A stretch of 64,000 nt of DNA from Pseudomonadales bacterium (GTDB lineage: Bacteria > Pseudomonadota > Gammaproteobacteria > Pseudomonadales > Ketobacteraceae), in assembly GCA_020062665.1 (NCBI GenBank), contig JAGUVW010000011.1, forward strand, positions 62,001 through 126,000, written 5' to 3'. The notes under the pieces are model-generated. The model saw only the letters and a program-made list of their open reading frames with translations. It was not told the origin of the DNA and did no database searches. Position numbers and translations under genes: made by a program. Shown piece after piece: positions 38,386 through 48,688 of the stretch (within the stretch, counting starts at the first letter, position 1; each line of letters opens with the position of its first letter).

Positions 38386-39734
38386 CGGGCCTCCACTGTT
38401 GCTTGCACTGCGGCTTCGAACTGCTGGCCGCGATCTTCGTAATTCTTGAACATGTCCAGACTGGCGCAGGCCGGTGACAGCAACACGGCGTCACCGGAAC
38501 GCGCTTTTGCCGCCGCCACTGCCACCGCTTCCTGCAGCGTTTTGACCTGTGTCACCGGACACGCGCCATTGATGGCTGACTCGATCAGACTGGCGTCACG
38601 TCCCAGCAGAATGGCTTCACGCACGTACTGCTTCACCATGGGTAGCAGCACCGAAAAATCTGCGCCCTTGCCATCACCGCCCGCAATCCAGACCAGTTTG
38701 CCTGGAATCGACGAACCCAAACCTTCGATGGCCGCCTGTGCCGCACCCACGTTGGTGCCCTTGGAATCGTTGTACCAGGACACGTCATTGCGACTGGTCA
38801 CCCAGCGACAACGATGCGCCAAACCGGGAAACCGGCGCAGCGCTGCCAGCACCGCGCGATAGTCCACTTCAAACGCGGTGAGGATGGAAAATATCGCCGC
38901 CACATTCAGCAGATTGTGGGCGCCCTTGATCAACAATTCCGATCCACTGACGACGGCCTTGTCGCCATCCATCACCCAGCTTTCACCTTCCGCCTGACGC
39001 ACATGGAAACGGCCACGCTGGGCGCCAGTGCCGCCGAATGCCATCATCTTGCAGGGCTGGCCCACCGGGCAGGTGCGCGGATCATCGATCCAGTACACAG
39101 CTTTTTCACACTGATTGAAGATGCGCTGCTTGGCGTTGGCATAATCATTCAGCGAGTCGTAGCGATCCATGTGATCTTCAGTGACGTTGAGAATGCAGGC
39201 CACTTCCGCGCGCAAGCTGTGGGTGGTTTCCAGCTGGAAACTCGACAGCTCCAGCACCCACACATCCACCGCTTCCTTGGCCATCAGCGCATCCAGCACT
39301 GGCAGGCCGATATTGCCTGCCACTTTCACTTTTTTGCCCGCCGCCTGCAGCAATTCACCCAGCAGCGTGACCACGGTGCTCTTGCCGTTGGAACCGGTGA
39401 CAGCGATAACAGGCTCACTCACGGTGCGGCAGAACAGTTCGATATCACCGGCGATGGACACACCCGCCGCCTGCGCTTTGGCAATCGCCGGTGTGCGAAT
39501 CGATAAACCAGGGCTGACGATCAGCTCCTGCGCCTGGGTCAGATCAAACTGATCCAGTGCACCACTGAAGAAACGCACGGAAGGGAATTCTGCTTTCAAC
39601 TCCTTGAGCCCAGGCGGCTGGGCGCGGGTATCAATGACAGCCACGTCGCAGCCCAGGTGCGTCAGAAAACGCACACAGGACAGGCCGGTTTTGCCCAGGC
39701 CGATGACGACGTATTTTCCTGCCAGTGAACTCAC
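38382..39734 (-). CDS. murD: UDP-MurNAc-L-alanine–D-glutamate ligase MurD
   Basis: Second peptide-stem ligase. 450 aa. N-terminal IGLGKTGLSC and ATP loop GSNGKST at 114–120, with the later YNDSKGTN motif. Separated from mraY by 47 nt, the largest gap inside the dcw cluster apart from the ftsQ-to-ftsZ end. Confidence 0.97.
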   Translation of the reverse strand: MSSLAGKYVVIGLGKTGLSCVRFLTHLGCDVAVIDTRAQPPGLKELKAEFPSVRFFSGALDQFDLTQAQELIVSPGLSIRTPAIAKAQAAGVSIAGDIELFCRTVSEPVIAVTGSNGKSTVVTLLGELLQAAGKKVKVAGNIGLPVLDALMAKEAVDVWVLELSSFQLETTHSLRAEVACILNVTEDHMDRYDSLNDYANAKQRIFNQCEKAVYWIDDPRTCPVGQPCKMMAFGGTGAQRGRFHVRQAEGESWVMDGDKAVVSGSELLIKGAHNLLNVAAIFSILTAFEVDYRAVLAALRRFPGLAHRCRWVTSRNDVSWYNDSKGTNVGAAQAAIEGLGSSIPGKLVWIAGGDGKGADFSVLLPMVKQYVREAILLGRDASLIESAINGACPVTQVKTLQEAVAVAAAKARSGDAVLLSPACASLDMFKNYEDRGQQFEAAVQATVEAR

Positions 39735-39781
39735 CCTGCTCTCCTCACAACAATTTTTTTCGCTTCAACACAACTTCCGTT

Positions 39782-40864
39782 TCAACGCAGCTTCAGCGTG
39801 GCCAGACCGATCAGCACCAGAATCACCGTGATGATCCAGAAGCGCACAATGACTTTCGGTTCGGCCCAGCCTTTCAGTTCAAAATGGTGGTGAATGGGCG
39901 CCATGCGGAAAATCCGCCGGCCGGTCAGCTTGAACGACGCCACCTGCAGAATCACCGACACGGTTTCCATCACGAACACGCCGCCCATGATGAACAGCAC
40001 GATTTCCTGCCGCGTGATCACTGCCAGCGTACCCAGAATGCCGCCCAGCGCCAGCGCACCCACATCGCCCATGAATACCTGGGCGGGATAGGTGTTGAAC
40101 CACAGAAAACCCAGCCCCGCGCCAACCAGTGCGCCGCAGATCACGATCAGCTCGCCGGTGCCCGCAATGTAGGGAAACTGCAGATACGTCGCGAACTGGG
40201 TATTGCCGGTGACATAGGCGAACACACCCAGCGCCCCCCCCACCAGCACCGTCGGCAGAATCGCCAAACCATCGAGGCCATCCGTCAGATTCACCGCGTT
40301 CGACGTGCCCACAATCACGAAATAGGTCAGCACGATGTAGAACCAGCCGATGTCCACCTGAATGTTCTTGAAGAACGGCACCAGCAGTTGGGTTTCTGCC
40401 GGCGTCTGCGCGGTCGTATAAAGGAAGATAGCGACACCTAGTCCGCCCACCGACTGCCAGAAATATTTCCACTTGGCCGGCAGACCTTTTGAATTCCGCT
40501 GCACAACTTTGCGGTAATCATCCACCCAACCCACCGCTCCAAACACGAAGGTAATGAACAACACCACCCAGACGTAGCGATTGGACAAATCCGCCCACAG
40601 CAGTGTGCTGATGGAAATCGCCACCAGAATCAGTGCACCACCCATGGTGGGCGTACCCGCCTTGCTGAGGTGACTTTGCGGGCCGTCGTTACGCACCGAC
40701 TGGCCGATCTGGTGGAAACTCAGCTTGCGAATCATGTACGGGCCCACGATAAAGGCGATCGCCAGCGCCGTGAGCACACCTAAAATGCCGCGCAACGTCA
40801 AATACTGGAAGACGTGAAAAAATGACATGTAAGTTTTCAGATAATCCGCCAGCCAAAGCAGCAT
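39782..40864 (-). CDS. mraY: Phospho-MurNAc-pentapeptide transferase MraY
   Basis: Makes lipid I from UDP-MurNAc-pentapeptide and undecaprenyl phosphate. 360 aa, ten membrane helices; catalytic motifs GWVDDYRKV and LTDGLDGLA and the histidine-rich end [11 protein letters not shown]. Its ATG overlaps the murF stop by one base. Confidence 0.98.
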   Translation of the reverse strand: MLLWLADYLKTYMSFFHVFQYLTLRGILGVLTALAIAFIVGPYMIRKLSFHQIGQSVRNDGPQSHLSKAGTPTMGGALILVAISISTLLWADLSNRYVWVVLFITFVFGAVGWVDDYRKVVQRNSKGLPAKWKYFWQSVGGLGVAIFLYTTAQTPAETQLLVPFFKNIQVDIGWFYIVLTYFVIVGTSNAVNLTDGLDGLAILPTVLVGGALGVFAYVTGNTQFATYLQFPYIAGTGELIVICGALVGAGLGFLWFNTYPAQVFMGDVGALALGGILGTLAVITRQEIVLFIMGGVFVMETVSVILQVASFKLTGRRIFRMAPIHHHFELKGWAEPKVIVRFWIITVILVLIGLATLKLR

Positions 40865-42240
40865 TAACGTTGTTCCTCTTGTGAGCGAGCCAGATCACGC
40901 AGCGCGGCAATAACCTTTTCCATGGTGGCACTGCGCGATCCCTTGATCAGAATCAGTTTGTCTTTTTCTTTTTTCGCCAGCGCCTGGGCGATGGTCAGGT
41001 GATCCGGACAGATGCTGAACATGCCCGGCTGACCGCCCTTCACATAGCCACGCTGGTAAAACACCGCGTTGGATCCCAGGCTGTACACCGACTGGATACC
41101 TTTGGCCGCGGCATATTCCCCCACCTGCTCGTGCAATGCGTCGCTGGTATCGCCCAGCTCCCCCATGCCACCCAATACCAGACAGGTGGGCGAGGAGGCT
41201 TCTGCCAGCACATCGATCGCAGCGCAGATCGACGCCGGATTGGCATTGTAGGTATCGTCGATCAGATGGAAGCCCGGCACATCACTCACCGGGCACAGAC
41301 GGCCTTTGGTAGCCTGCACGCTCTGCAAGCCTTGCCGGATCGCATCGGCATCGACACCCAGCGCCACTGCAATTGCGGTCGCCGCCAGCGCATTGCGGAC
41401 ATTGTGCAATCCCAGCAGCGGCAGGTTGACCGCGACAACAAAGGTTGGCGTGTGAATCCGCACGTCGTAGCGGCCATTCACACCCATCTGCAGAGATTCT
41501 GCGTACACGTCCGCATGAGGATTGCGCAGGGCGAACGTCAATTGGCGCTTGTCGGCGGTCTGGCTCAGAAACTGGCTGGCATAGGCGTCATCGAGATTGA
41601 TGATCGCAACGCCATCGGCTTTGAGCGCGTCATAGATTTCGCCCTTGGCCCGCGCCACGTTGTCGATGGAGCCGAAACCCTCCAGATGTGCTGGCGCCAC
41701 GATATTCACAATCGCAACGTCGGGCTGGGTCAGGCCAGCGGTGTAGGCAATTTCGCCCATATGGTTGGCGCCGCATTCGATCACCGCAAACTGGTGTTCG
41801 GGCTTGAGCTGCAGCAAGGTCAGCGGCACACCGATCTCGTTATTCAGATTGCCGCGGGTTGCATGGGTTGCACCCACATTACCCAGAATCGCCGCCACCA
41901 TTTCCTTCAGCGTGGTTTTACCGCAACTGCCGGTAATGGCCACCTTGCGCGGTGCAAACTGCGCCGACCACAGGCGGGCCAGTTGTCCCAGACCCAGCAG
42001 CGTGTCATCCACCAGTAGCAGGGGGCGCTCCACCGCTACAGCACGGGACACCATGGCCGCCACGGCGCCTATTTCAAACGCCAGCTGCACATAGTCATGG
42101 CCATCGAACTGCTCGCCTTTCAGCGCAACGAACAGATCACCCGGCTGAAGAGTGCGGGTATCCGTGGAAACACGGCTGAACTCTGCATCCGCACCCTGCA
42201 GACGTCCGTTCAGTTTGTCAGCCACCACACTCAGTTTCAC
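40864..42240 (-). CDS. murF: UDP-MurNAc-tripeptide–D-Ala-D-Ala ligase MurF
   Basis: Adds the D-Ala-D-Ala dipeptide. 458 aa. ATP loop GSCGKTT at 104–110 and the DDTYNANP motif. It lies 4 nt after murE. Confidence 0.97.
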   Translation of the reverse strand: MKLSVVADKLNGRLQGADAEFSRVSTDTRTLQPGDLFVALKGEQFDGHDYVQLAFEIGAVAAMVSRAVAVERPLLLVDDTLLGLGQLARLWSAQFAPRKVAITGSCGKTTLKEMVAAILGNVGATHATRGNLNNEIGVPLTLLQLKPEHQFAVIECGANHMGEIAYTAGLTQPDVAIVNIVAPAHLEGFGSIDNVARAKGEIYDALKADGVAIINLDDAYASQFLSQTADKRQLTFALRNPHADVYAESLQMGVNGRYDVRIHTPTFVVAVNLPLLGLHNVRNALAATAIAVALGVDADAIRQGLQSVQATKGRLCPVSDVPGFHLIDDTYNANPASICAAIDVLAEASSPTCLVLGGMGELGDTSDALHEQVGEYAAAKGIQSVYSLGSNAVFYQRGYVKGGQPGMFSICPDHLTIAQALAKKEKDKLILIKGSRSATMEKVIAALRDLARSQEEQR

Positions 42241-42244
42241 TGTT

Positions 42245-43759
42245 TCACCCGTTCAACATCTGTTGTTGTCTGCGCTTTGCCAGCGCCGCCTGCGCCGCCG
42301 CCACGTCACTGAATGGATACTTGGTACCCATCACGTCCTGATAGTCTTCGTGCCCCTTGCCGGCCAGCAGAATCAGATCGTCTTTTTTTGCATTCAGCAC
42401 TGCATACTCAATGGCTGCGGTACGGTCTTCGATGATTTCGAAGGCAGCGCCCACCGGAATTCCCCGTACGATGTCCGCGATGATCGCCGCCGGCTTTTCA
42501 CTGCGCGGATTATCTGATGTCACCACCCGATGATCGGCACATGCCACAGCAGCCTTACCCATCAGCGGACGCTTGCCGGCATCACGATCGCCACCACATC
42601 CGAACACACACCACAGCTGCCCCGGACAGTGGCGCCGCAGGGCAGACAGCACTTTTTCCAGCGCATCCGGTGTATGGGCAAAATCCACCACGATCACCGG
42701 CTCATCCTGCGCTGCTGTCGCATTCACAATTTCCATCCGTCCGGCAACCGCTTCACAACGGCCCAGCACCTCGCAGGCCGTGACAAGATCCACTTTCAGC
42801 GCCAGCAATCCCGCCAGCGCTGCCAGCAGATTGGCTGCATTGAATTCGCCGATTAACTTGCTGTTGATGGTGGCGCGCTCGCCATGAGCCACCACATCCA
42901 TGCTCAAGCCCTGCATGCCGAAACGGATGCTCTGCGCCCTGATGGCGGCGTCCGAATCAGGCACCAGCGAAAACAGCGTAATCACCGCACCGGCCGGCGC
43001 CATCTTCGCCATGCCCGCAACGGCGTCATCATCTGCATTCAGAATGAGGTGCTGCAACGTTTCATGGCTTGCCAGCAAGGCCTTGGCATCGCGATAGGCT
43101 TCCATCGAACCGTGATAGTCCAGGTGATCACGGCTCAGATTGGTGATGATGCCGGAATGAAGCGTGAGGCCATCCAGACGCCCCTGCACCAGACCGTGAG
43201 ACGATGCTTCCATCGCCACCACCTTCACACCGGCATCGAGCAGTTCACGCAACACCGCGTTGATGGCAATGATATCCGGCGTGGTATTGCTGGTCGGTGC
43301 CAGCTGGCCCACCAGACCATTGCCCAAGGTTCCGATCACCCCGGCCTTGCCCAGAACAAACTGAGCCGCCTGCGCAATCAGATGCGTCACGGTTGTCTTG
43401 CCATTGGTGCCGGTCACCGCCACCAGCTGCAAATGCGCCGAAGGATTGCCGTAAAAACGCGACGCAATGTCACCCATGTGCTGTTTCAGTCCGGCAACCG
43501 GAATCACCGGCGCGTCTTCCGGAAAATTCTGCAAACCCTCCGCTTCCGCCAGAACCGCTGCCGCACCTTTTGCCAATGCATCTGCAATGAAGCGACGCCC
43601 ATCCGCGGCATGTCCCGGATAGGCGAGAAAACAATTGCCCGGTTGCACCGCCCGGCTGTCCACCGTCAATCCGTTCACGCGAGCATCACGCCAGCGCGAC
43701 ACCGGCACACCGGCCGGCATCAATTCCTGCACTGTCACGCTGAGGGTGGAAGCGCTCAT
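42245..43759 (-). CDS. murE: UDP-MurNAc-tripeptide ligase MurE, meso-diaminopimelate type
   Basis: Adds the third stem residue. 504 aa. ATP loop GTNGKTT at 117–123. The motif DNPRSEKP identifies the meso-diaminopimelate-adding subclass, so the peptidoglycan should be of the Gram-negative A1gamma type. Overlaps ftsI by 4 nt. Confidence 0.97.
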   Translation of the reverse strand: MSASTLSVTVQELMPAGVPVSRWRDARVNGLTVDSRAVQPGNCFLAYPGHAADGRRFIADALAKGAAAVLAEAEGLQNFPEDAPVIPVAGLKQHMGDIASRFYGNPSAHLQLVAVTGTNGKTTVTHLIAQAAQFVLGKAGVIGTLGNGLVGQLAPTSNTTPDIIAINAVLRELLDAGVKVVAMEASSHGLVQGRLDGLTLHSGIITNLSRDHLDYHGSMEAYRDAKALLASHETLQHLILNADDDAVAGMAKMAPAGAVITLFSLVPDSDAAIRAQSIRFGMQGLSMDVVAHGERATINSKLIGEFNAANLLAALAGLLALKVDLVTACEVLGRCEAVAGRMEIVNATAAQDEPVIVVDFAHTPDALEKVLSALRRHCPGQLWCVFGCGGDRDAGKRPLMGKAAVACADHRVVTSDNPRSEKPAAIIADIVRGIPVGAAFEIIEDRTAAIEYAVLNAKKDDLILLAGKGHEDYQDVMGTKYPFSDVAAAQAALAKRRQQQMLNG

Positions 43760-45471
43760 GATTCGGGGGTGTCCTTCTCGACCAGGTTGGCGAAGTTTTC
43801 CACTGTCTTGTCGGGCGGAATATTCTTCACGCGTAACAGGCCAGCCATGATGCGCGAAAAAACCGGCGCCGCCACCAGGCCGCCGTAATAGGCATCCCCT
43901 TTCGGATCGTCGATCATCACCACCATGGCGATGCGGGGATTTTCCACCGGCGCAACGCCGGCAAACACCGCCAGGTATTCATGATCCAGATAACCAGCAG
44001 CTGACAGCTTGTGCACGGTGCCGGTCTTGCCCGCCACGCGATAACCCGGCACGCTGGCACGCTTGGCCGTACCGTGTTCGCCGGTGACGTTCTCCATCAT
44101 GTGCACGACCTGGCGCGCAATTTTTTCGTCCAGCACACGCTCACCCGCCACGTCGCCATTCACCTTTAGCAGGGACACCGGGCGCTTGATGCCACCACTG
44201 CCCAGCACGGCGTACGCCTGGGTCAGCTGCAGCGCCGTCACCGACAGGCCATAGCCATAGGACAACGTTGCGATTTCGATGGGACGCCACCGAATGCGCG
44301 CCGGCAGTTGACCAATACTTTCACCCGGGAAACCTGCACCGGTGGCCTGCCCCAAACCCAGCCGGCTGAACAAATCGTGCAGCGCGTTTTCTTCCAGCGA
44401 CAGCGCCAGCTTTGCCGAACCCACGTTGCTGGACTTGGCAATGACAGTGGTGAGATCGATGGTGCCGTAATTGTTCAGATCACGAATGGATTTGCGACCC
44501 ACACGCAGATAGCCGGGTGCCGTCTCAACCAAACTGTCCGCGCGCCATTTACCACTTTCCAGCGCGGCCGCGATGGTGAACGGCTTGACGGTGGAGCCCG
44601 GCTCGAACACATCCGTCAGCGCGCGATTGCGCAGACTCGCCACATCCGCACGGGCACGATTATTCGGGTTGTAAGAAGGCTGATTCACCATCGCCAGCAC
44701 CTCGCCGGTTTCGATATCCAGCGCCACTGCGGTACCGGCTGACGCCTGATATTCCTTCACCGCCGTCAGCAATTCCCGATAAGCCAGGTACTGGGCGCGC
44801 AGATCGATGCTCAACGTCACATCCCGGCCCGGCACTGCGCTGCTGATCAATCCCACATCCTTGATGGTGCGACGTCGCAGATCCTTGATGACCCGCTTTT
44901 TGCCATCCACACCCTTGAGCTGCTCCTCAAATGCCAGCTCGATGCCTTCCTGACCCACTTCATCAATATCGGTAAAGCCCACCAAATGCGCCGTCACTTC
45001 ACTGGCGGGAAAATAACGCCGCCGCTCTTCCAGCTCATACACGCCGGCAATATCCAGCTGCAGGATTTCGTTAGCCTTGGCCGGATTCATGTGCCGCTGC
45101 AGGTAGATGAACTGCTTGCCCTGACTATGCAGAATGCGGTTTTTCAGCAGTTTTTCACTCATGCCCAGCTTTTGCGCCAGCACGCCCCAGGCATGCTGCT
45201 GGGTTACCAGCTCCTTCGGATTGGCCCACAGCGTCGTCACCGGCGTGCTCACCGCCAGCGGCTCACCGTTGCGATCCTGAATGATGCCGCGATAGGCGGG
45301 AATGGTTTCGGCGCGCAACACACGGCGATCACCCTGATCCTGCAAAAAGTCCTGCGATTCCACCTGCAGATAGATCAGGCGACCGCACACCGCCAACGCC
45401 GCCAGCGCCATCACCACCAGCACCAGCAGATAACGCCAGGTGAAATGCTGATTTTCCGTCGCAGCGCTCAT
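43756..45471 (-). CDS. ftsI: Septal transpeptidase FtsI (PBP3)
   Basis: Class B penicillin-binding protein. 571 aa: one N-terminal helix (about 15–35), dimerisation domain, then the transpeptidase domain with STVK at 293–296 (catalytic Ser293), SSN at 347–349 and KTGT at 482–485. Overlaps ftsL by 4 nt. Confidence 0.98.
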   Translation of the reverse strand: MSAATENQHFTWRYLLVLVVMALAALAVCGRLIYLQVESQDFLQDQGDRRVLRAETIPAYRGIIQDRNGEPLAVSTPVTTLWANPKELVTQQHAWGVLAQKLGMSEKLLKNRILHSQGKQFIYLQRHMNPAKANEILQLDIAGVYELEERRRYFPASEVTAHLVGFTDIDEVGQEGIELAFEEQLKGVDGKKRVIKDLRRRTIKDVGLISSAVPGRDVTLSIDLRAQYLAYRELLTAVKEYQASAGTAVALDIETGEVLAMVNQPSYNPNNRARADVASLRNRALTDVFEPGSTVKPFTIAAALESGKWRADSLVETAPGYLRVGRKSIRDLNNYGTIDLTTVIAKSSNVGSAKLALSLEENALHDLFSRLGLGQATGAGFPGESIGQLPARIRWRPIEIATLSYGYGLSVTALQLTQAYAVLGSGGIKRPVSLLKVNGDVAGERVLDEKIARQVVHMMENVTGEHGTAKRASVPGYRVAGKTGTVHKLSAAGYLDHEYLAVFAGVAPVENPRIAMVVMIDDPKGDAYYGGLVAAPVFSRIMAGLLRVKNIPPDKTVENFANLVEKDTPES

Positions 45472-45746
45472 GGATCCACCATCACGATTTCATTGGGAGA
45501 AGGCACCCGCATCTTTAGCCTGGCGCCGGCCAACTGCTCCACCCGGTTATAGGAACCCCAGGTGCTCTGCTCCAACAACAACTGACCCCATTCCACCTGC
45601 ATGGCATTTTTTTCGTTGAGCAACTGCTGGTGCTGCGCAATCAGGCGACGGGCCTCAAAGCTCGAATACACCACGCCCAGCGCCGTTGCCGACACCAGCG
45701 CCAATGCCACCATCACCAGCAACCAGGGCGCACGCTGCTCAGTCAT
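45468..45746 (-). CDS. ftsL: Cell division protein FtsL
   Basis: 92-aa bitopic protein: one helix (about 9–27) and a leucine-zipper-like coiled coil (FEARRLIAQHQQLLNEKNAM). Forms FtsQLB. Overlaps rsmH and ftsI by 4 nt each. Confidence 0.92.
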   Translation of the reverse strand: MTEQRAPWLLVMVALALVSATALGVVYSSFEARRLIAQHQQLLNEKNAMQVEWGQLLLEQSTWGSYNRVEQLAGARLKMRVPSPNEIVMVDP

Positions 45747-46684
45747 GACGCCACCTTCTCGGCCGCCCGCATGATGGCGCTGCGTGCACGAGGGTTGCGC
45801 TCCACCTCTGCGTCGGACGCCCGCACCTGCTTCAGCACCGAACGCAGCTCACGCTTCACATCCTGATGCCGCACCGGCAAATGACGGGGCAACGGCTCGC
45901 CCTTTTCCTTGCGCTGGATGAACTGCTTGACGATGCGATCTTCCAGCGAGTGGAAGCTGATCACCACCAATCGACCACCAGGCGCCAGCACATCCACCGC
46001 CTGCTGCAGCGCGTCGGACAGATCGTCCAGTTCACGATTGATGAAAATACGGATGCCCTGGAAAGTGCGGGTGGCAGGATGTTTGTGTTTTTCACGGACC
46101 GGTACGGCGTTTTCCACCAGCGCCGCCAATTGACGGGTACGCAGCAGCGGTTCGTGTTCACGCTGCTCAACAATGGCCTGGGCGATGCGACGGGCGAAGC
46201 GCTCCTCGCCGTATTCCTTCAACACCAGCGCAATTTCGTCGGCGCTGGCCGATTGCAGCCACTGGGCGGCAGACTGTCCGGCCGCAGTATTCATCCGCAT
46301 ATCCAGCGGGCCATCGTTCATAAAGCTGAAGCCCCGCGCAGGATCGTCCAGCTGCGGCGACGACACACCCAGATCAAGCAGAATGCCATTCACTTTGCCG
46401 GCCCAGCCCCGGCTTTCCACCGCCGGCTGCAGGTCTGCGAAGGTCCCGTGCACATACTGGAAACGGGAATCTTCTGACATTAACTGACGGCAGGCGTCGA
46501 TGGCCTGGGGATCCTTGTCGAACCCCAGCACCCGGGCTTCCGGTTTCAACAGAGACAGCAACCTTCTGGTGTGACCACCCCGCCCGAACGTGCCATCGAT
46601 GTAGATACCCTGACTGTCCGTCACCAACGCATCCACCGCCTCTTGCAAAAGCACGGTCTCATGACGAAAATCCTGCCCGCTCAT
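45743..46684 (-). CDS. rsmH: 16S rRNA (cytosine1402-N4)-methyltransferase RsmH
   Basis: Methylates N4 of C1402 in 16S rRNA; RsmI, encoded at 47843–48688, methylates the 2'-O of the same nucleotide. 313 aa. SAM motif DGTFGRGGHTR, the DLGVSSPQLDDP motif and the C-terminal VISFHSLEDRIVKQF segment. One-base overlap with mraZ. Confidence 0.97.
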   Translation of the reverse strand: MSGQDFRHETVLLQEAVDALVTDSQGIYIDGTFGRGGHTRRLLSLLKPEARVLGFDKDPQAIDACRQLMSEDSRFQYVHGTFADLQPAVESRGWAGKVNGILLDLGVSSPQLDDPARGFSFMNDGPLDMRMNTAAGQSAAQWLQSASADEIALVLKEYGEERFARRIAQAIVEQREHEPLLRTRQLAALVENAVPVREKHKHPATRTFQGIRIFINRELDDLSDALQQAVDVLAPGGRLVVISFHSLEDRIVKQFIQRKEKGEPLPRHLPVRHQDVKRELRSVLKQVRASDAEVERNPRARSAIMRAAEKVAS

Positions 46685-47142
46685 TACAGCACCAACTGCT
46701 TCATCTGATCGGGTAAGCCTTCGTCGCCCTCACCTTCTTCAGCCAGCATCTCGTCCAGTTTCTGGTTCCAGACATCCTCGGCCCAGATTTCGAAACGATG
46801 TCCCTGACCGATCAACATGATCTTTTTGTCCAGCGACGCGTAAGAGCGCAGCACCGGCGGGATCGAAATCCGCCCGGCATTATCCATTTCCATTTCGGTG
46901 GCATGGCCGACCAGCAGACGCTGGGCCCGACGCGCTTCTTTATTGAAGGAAGGGAGTGAATTCAGATTGCGCTCGATCTCGAGCCATTTGGGCATGGGAT
47001 ACAGCTGCAGGCAGCGGTCATTGATGTCGATGGTAACTACCAGCTGGCCGCCACATTGTTCGAGCAAAGCGTCTCTGTAGCGGGTTGGCATCACCAACCG
47101 CCCCTTCGTGTCCATATTGAGAAGAGTCGGACCCCGAAACAC
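46684..47142 (-). CDS. mraZ: Transcriptional regulator MraZ
   Basis: AbrB-like DNA-binding protein that represses its own dcw operon. 152 aa with two MraZ repeats, each with the DxxGR core (NMDTKGRL and EMDNAGRI). It starts with GTG at 47142, giving the family start MFRGPTLLN, with AGGA upstream. First gene of the cluster. Confidence 0.96.
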   Translation of the reverse strand: MFRGPTLLNMDTKGRLVMPTRYRDALLEQCGGQLVVTIDINDRCLQLYPMPKWLEIERNLNSLPSFNKEARRAQRLLVGHATEMEMDNAGRISIPPVLRSYASLDKKIMLIGQGHRFEIWAEDVWNQKLDEMLAEEGEGDEGLPDQMKQLVL

Positions 47143-47186
47143 AGCGCTTCCTGTTCTCCCACCTAAGCCCTAGTTGATTCCCTTTT

Positions 47187-47213
47187 TTTCCACAAAAAAC
47201 CACTTTGCACCAC
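47187..47213 (-). promoter_or_regulatory. MraZ operator: three GTGG boxes at 10-nt period
   Basis: On the minus strand GTGG recurs at exactly 10-nt steps (plus-strand CCAC at 47190, 47200 and 47210). MraZ binds direct TGGGN-like repeats spaced by 5 nt, which is the same 10-nt periodicity. The boxes lie between the -10 element and the mraZ start. Confidence 0.75.
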
Positions 47214-47221
47214 TTGATGAC

Positions 47222-47250
47222 ACTATAGGGACGCCCCAGTCCCACGTCAA
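47222..47250 (-). promoter_or_regulatory. Sigma70 promoter of the dcw cluster
   Basis: TTGACG (47250–47245), 17 nt, TATAGT (47227–47222), about 80 nt before the mraZ start. The 47251–47464 stretch behind it is AT-rich and contains no gene, only the region past the 3' end of RNase P RNA. Confidence 0.8.
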
Positions 47251-47464
47251 GGAAAAAGCAGGGGCAAAAATGTGAATTTGCTACGTAAAAACAATAACTT
47301 ACGAGCCGAAGCGTAGCGGATCGGCGAATTTTTGACGAAAAAATAATGAGCGTTTTCAGAGGGATATAAAGGGGTCTTAAAGTGGGTTCTAGCGCAGAAG
47401 ATTATTTGGCGATATAAGAGGAAATTATTTTGACCACCGGTTATTTACCGATGAAAAAGAAGGG

Positions 47465-47810
47465 ATAAAGTCAGCCTGTAAGCCGGGTTCTGTCGTGGAC
47501 AGTCATTCATCTGGGACGCATGTCACCACGCGCCTCTAGCAACCTACCCGAATCCAGCGCGGGCCACGCCAATGGATTCCTATTTGGTCTTGCTCCGAGT
47601 GGGGTTTTCCAGCCATGAACTGTTACCAGTCATGCGGTGCGCTCTTACCGCACCATTTCACCCTTACCGGCCCTTGCGGGCTTAGGCGGTATACTTTCTG
47701 TTGCACTTTCCGTCGGCTCACGCCGCCCAGGCGTTACCTGGCACTTTGCCCTGTGGAGCCCGGACTTTCCTCCCTCCGCCGAAACGAAGAGCGACTGTCT
47801 GGCTGACTTC
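47465..47810 (-). ncRNA. rnpB: RNase P RNA, type A
   Basis: Ribozyme that trims the 5' leader of pre-tRNA. About 346 nt. The 5' part (reverse complement from 47810) starts GAAGTCAGCCAGACAGTCGC, the P1/P2 region. The P4-forming sequences, the GGTGCGGTAAGAGCGCACC stem and the 3' end CCGGCTTACAGGCTGACTT complementary to the 5' end are present. Boundaries are set by the P1 pairing and may be off by a few bases. Confidence 0.93.
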
Positions 47811-47842
47811 ACGGGCGAAATTAATACTAAATTACTAAGGAT

Positions 47843-48688
47843 TCAAGCATTACTTTGTTTCAATGCCGCATCGTAGAGCTGATTCTTCGCTACACCCGTC
47901 AACTCGGACACGAGCGCACAGGCTTTTTTCAGCGGCATATGCTCCCGCGCCAGCTCCACCGCCCGCAGCACCTTCGCATCAATCAGAATCTCGCCGGACA
48001 GCGCCTCCTTCCCCTTCACCAGCACCACAAATTCGCCGCGCTGGCGGTGTTCGTCCTCCTGCAGCCAAACCAACAGCGCTTCCAGCGTAGCTGTCTTCAC
48101 CGTTTCAAACGCCTTGGTGAGCTCCTTGGCGATGGCAGCCTCGCGTTCGGCACCGAACACCTGCGCCATGTCCTGCAGGGTTTCAATGATGCGCTTGGGG
48201 GACTCGTAGAACACCAGGGTGGCAGATTCACCCTGCAAGATTTCCAGGGCCGTGCGACGCGCCTGCTGCTTGGCCGGAAGAAAGCCCACGAACAGGAAAC
48301 GGTCGGTGGGAAGCCCCGCCACTGACAGCGCAGCAACGGCCGCACAGGGCCCGGGAATGGTCACCACCTCGAAACCAGCCTCGCGCACGGCGCGCACCAG
48401 GCGATAACCGGGATCGCTGATCAGCGGCGTACCGGCATCGCTGATCAGCGCAATGTCCTGTCCCTGCGCCAGCAGCCCGCACAGATAATTCGCGCGATCC
48501 GCCTCGTTGTGATCGTGCACCGACGTCAGACGAGTCTCGATGGCGAAGGCATCCAGCAATTTGCGGCTGTGACGAGTGTCTTCTGCAGCGATCAGGTCCA
48601 CCTGCTTCAACACTTCGATCGCTCGCAACGTAATGTCGTTGAGATTCCCGATAGGTGTTGCGACAATGTACAGATTACCATTCGCCAT
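47843..48688 (-). CDS. rsmI: 16S rRNA (cytidine1402-2'-O)-methyltransferase RsmI
   Basis: 281 aa, tetrapyrrole-methylase fold. Motifs: LYIVATPIGNLNDITLRA at the start, AAEDTRHS, the SAM-site SDAGTPLISDPG and the GPCAA loop. Its start codon lies 15 nt from the divergent lpoA start, so the promoters must overlap the coding regions. rnpB follows in the same direction. Confidence 0.96.
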   Translation of the reverse strand: MANGNLYIVATPIGNLNDITLRAIEVLKQVDLIAAEDTRHSRKLLDAFAIETRLTSVHDHNEADRANYLCGLLAQGQDIALISDAGTPLISDPGYRLVRAVREAGFEVVTIPGPCAAVAALSVAGLPTDRFLFVGFLPAKQQARRTALEILQGESATLVFYESPKRIIETLQDMAQVFGAEREAAIAKELTKAFETVKTATLEALLVWLQEDEHRQRGEFVVLVKGKEALSGEILIDAKVLRAVELAREHMPLKKACALVSELTGVAKNQLYDAALKQSNA

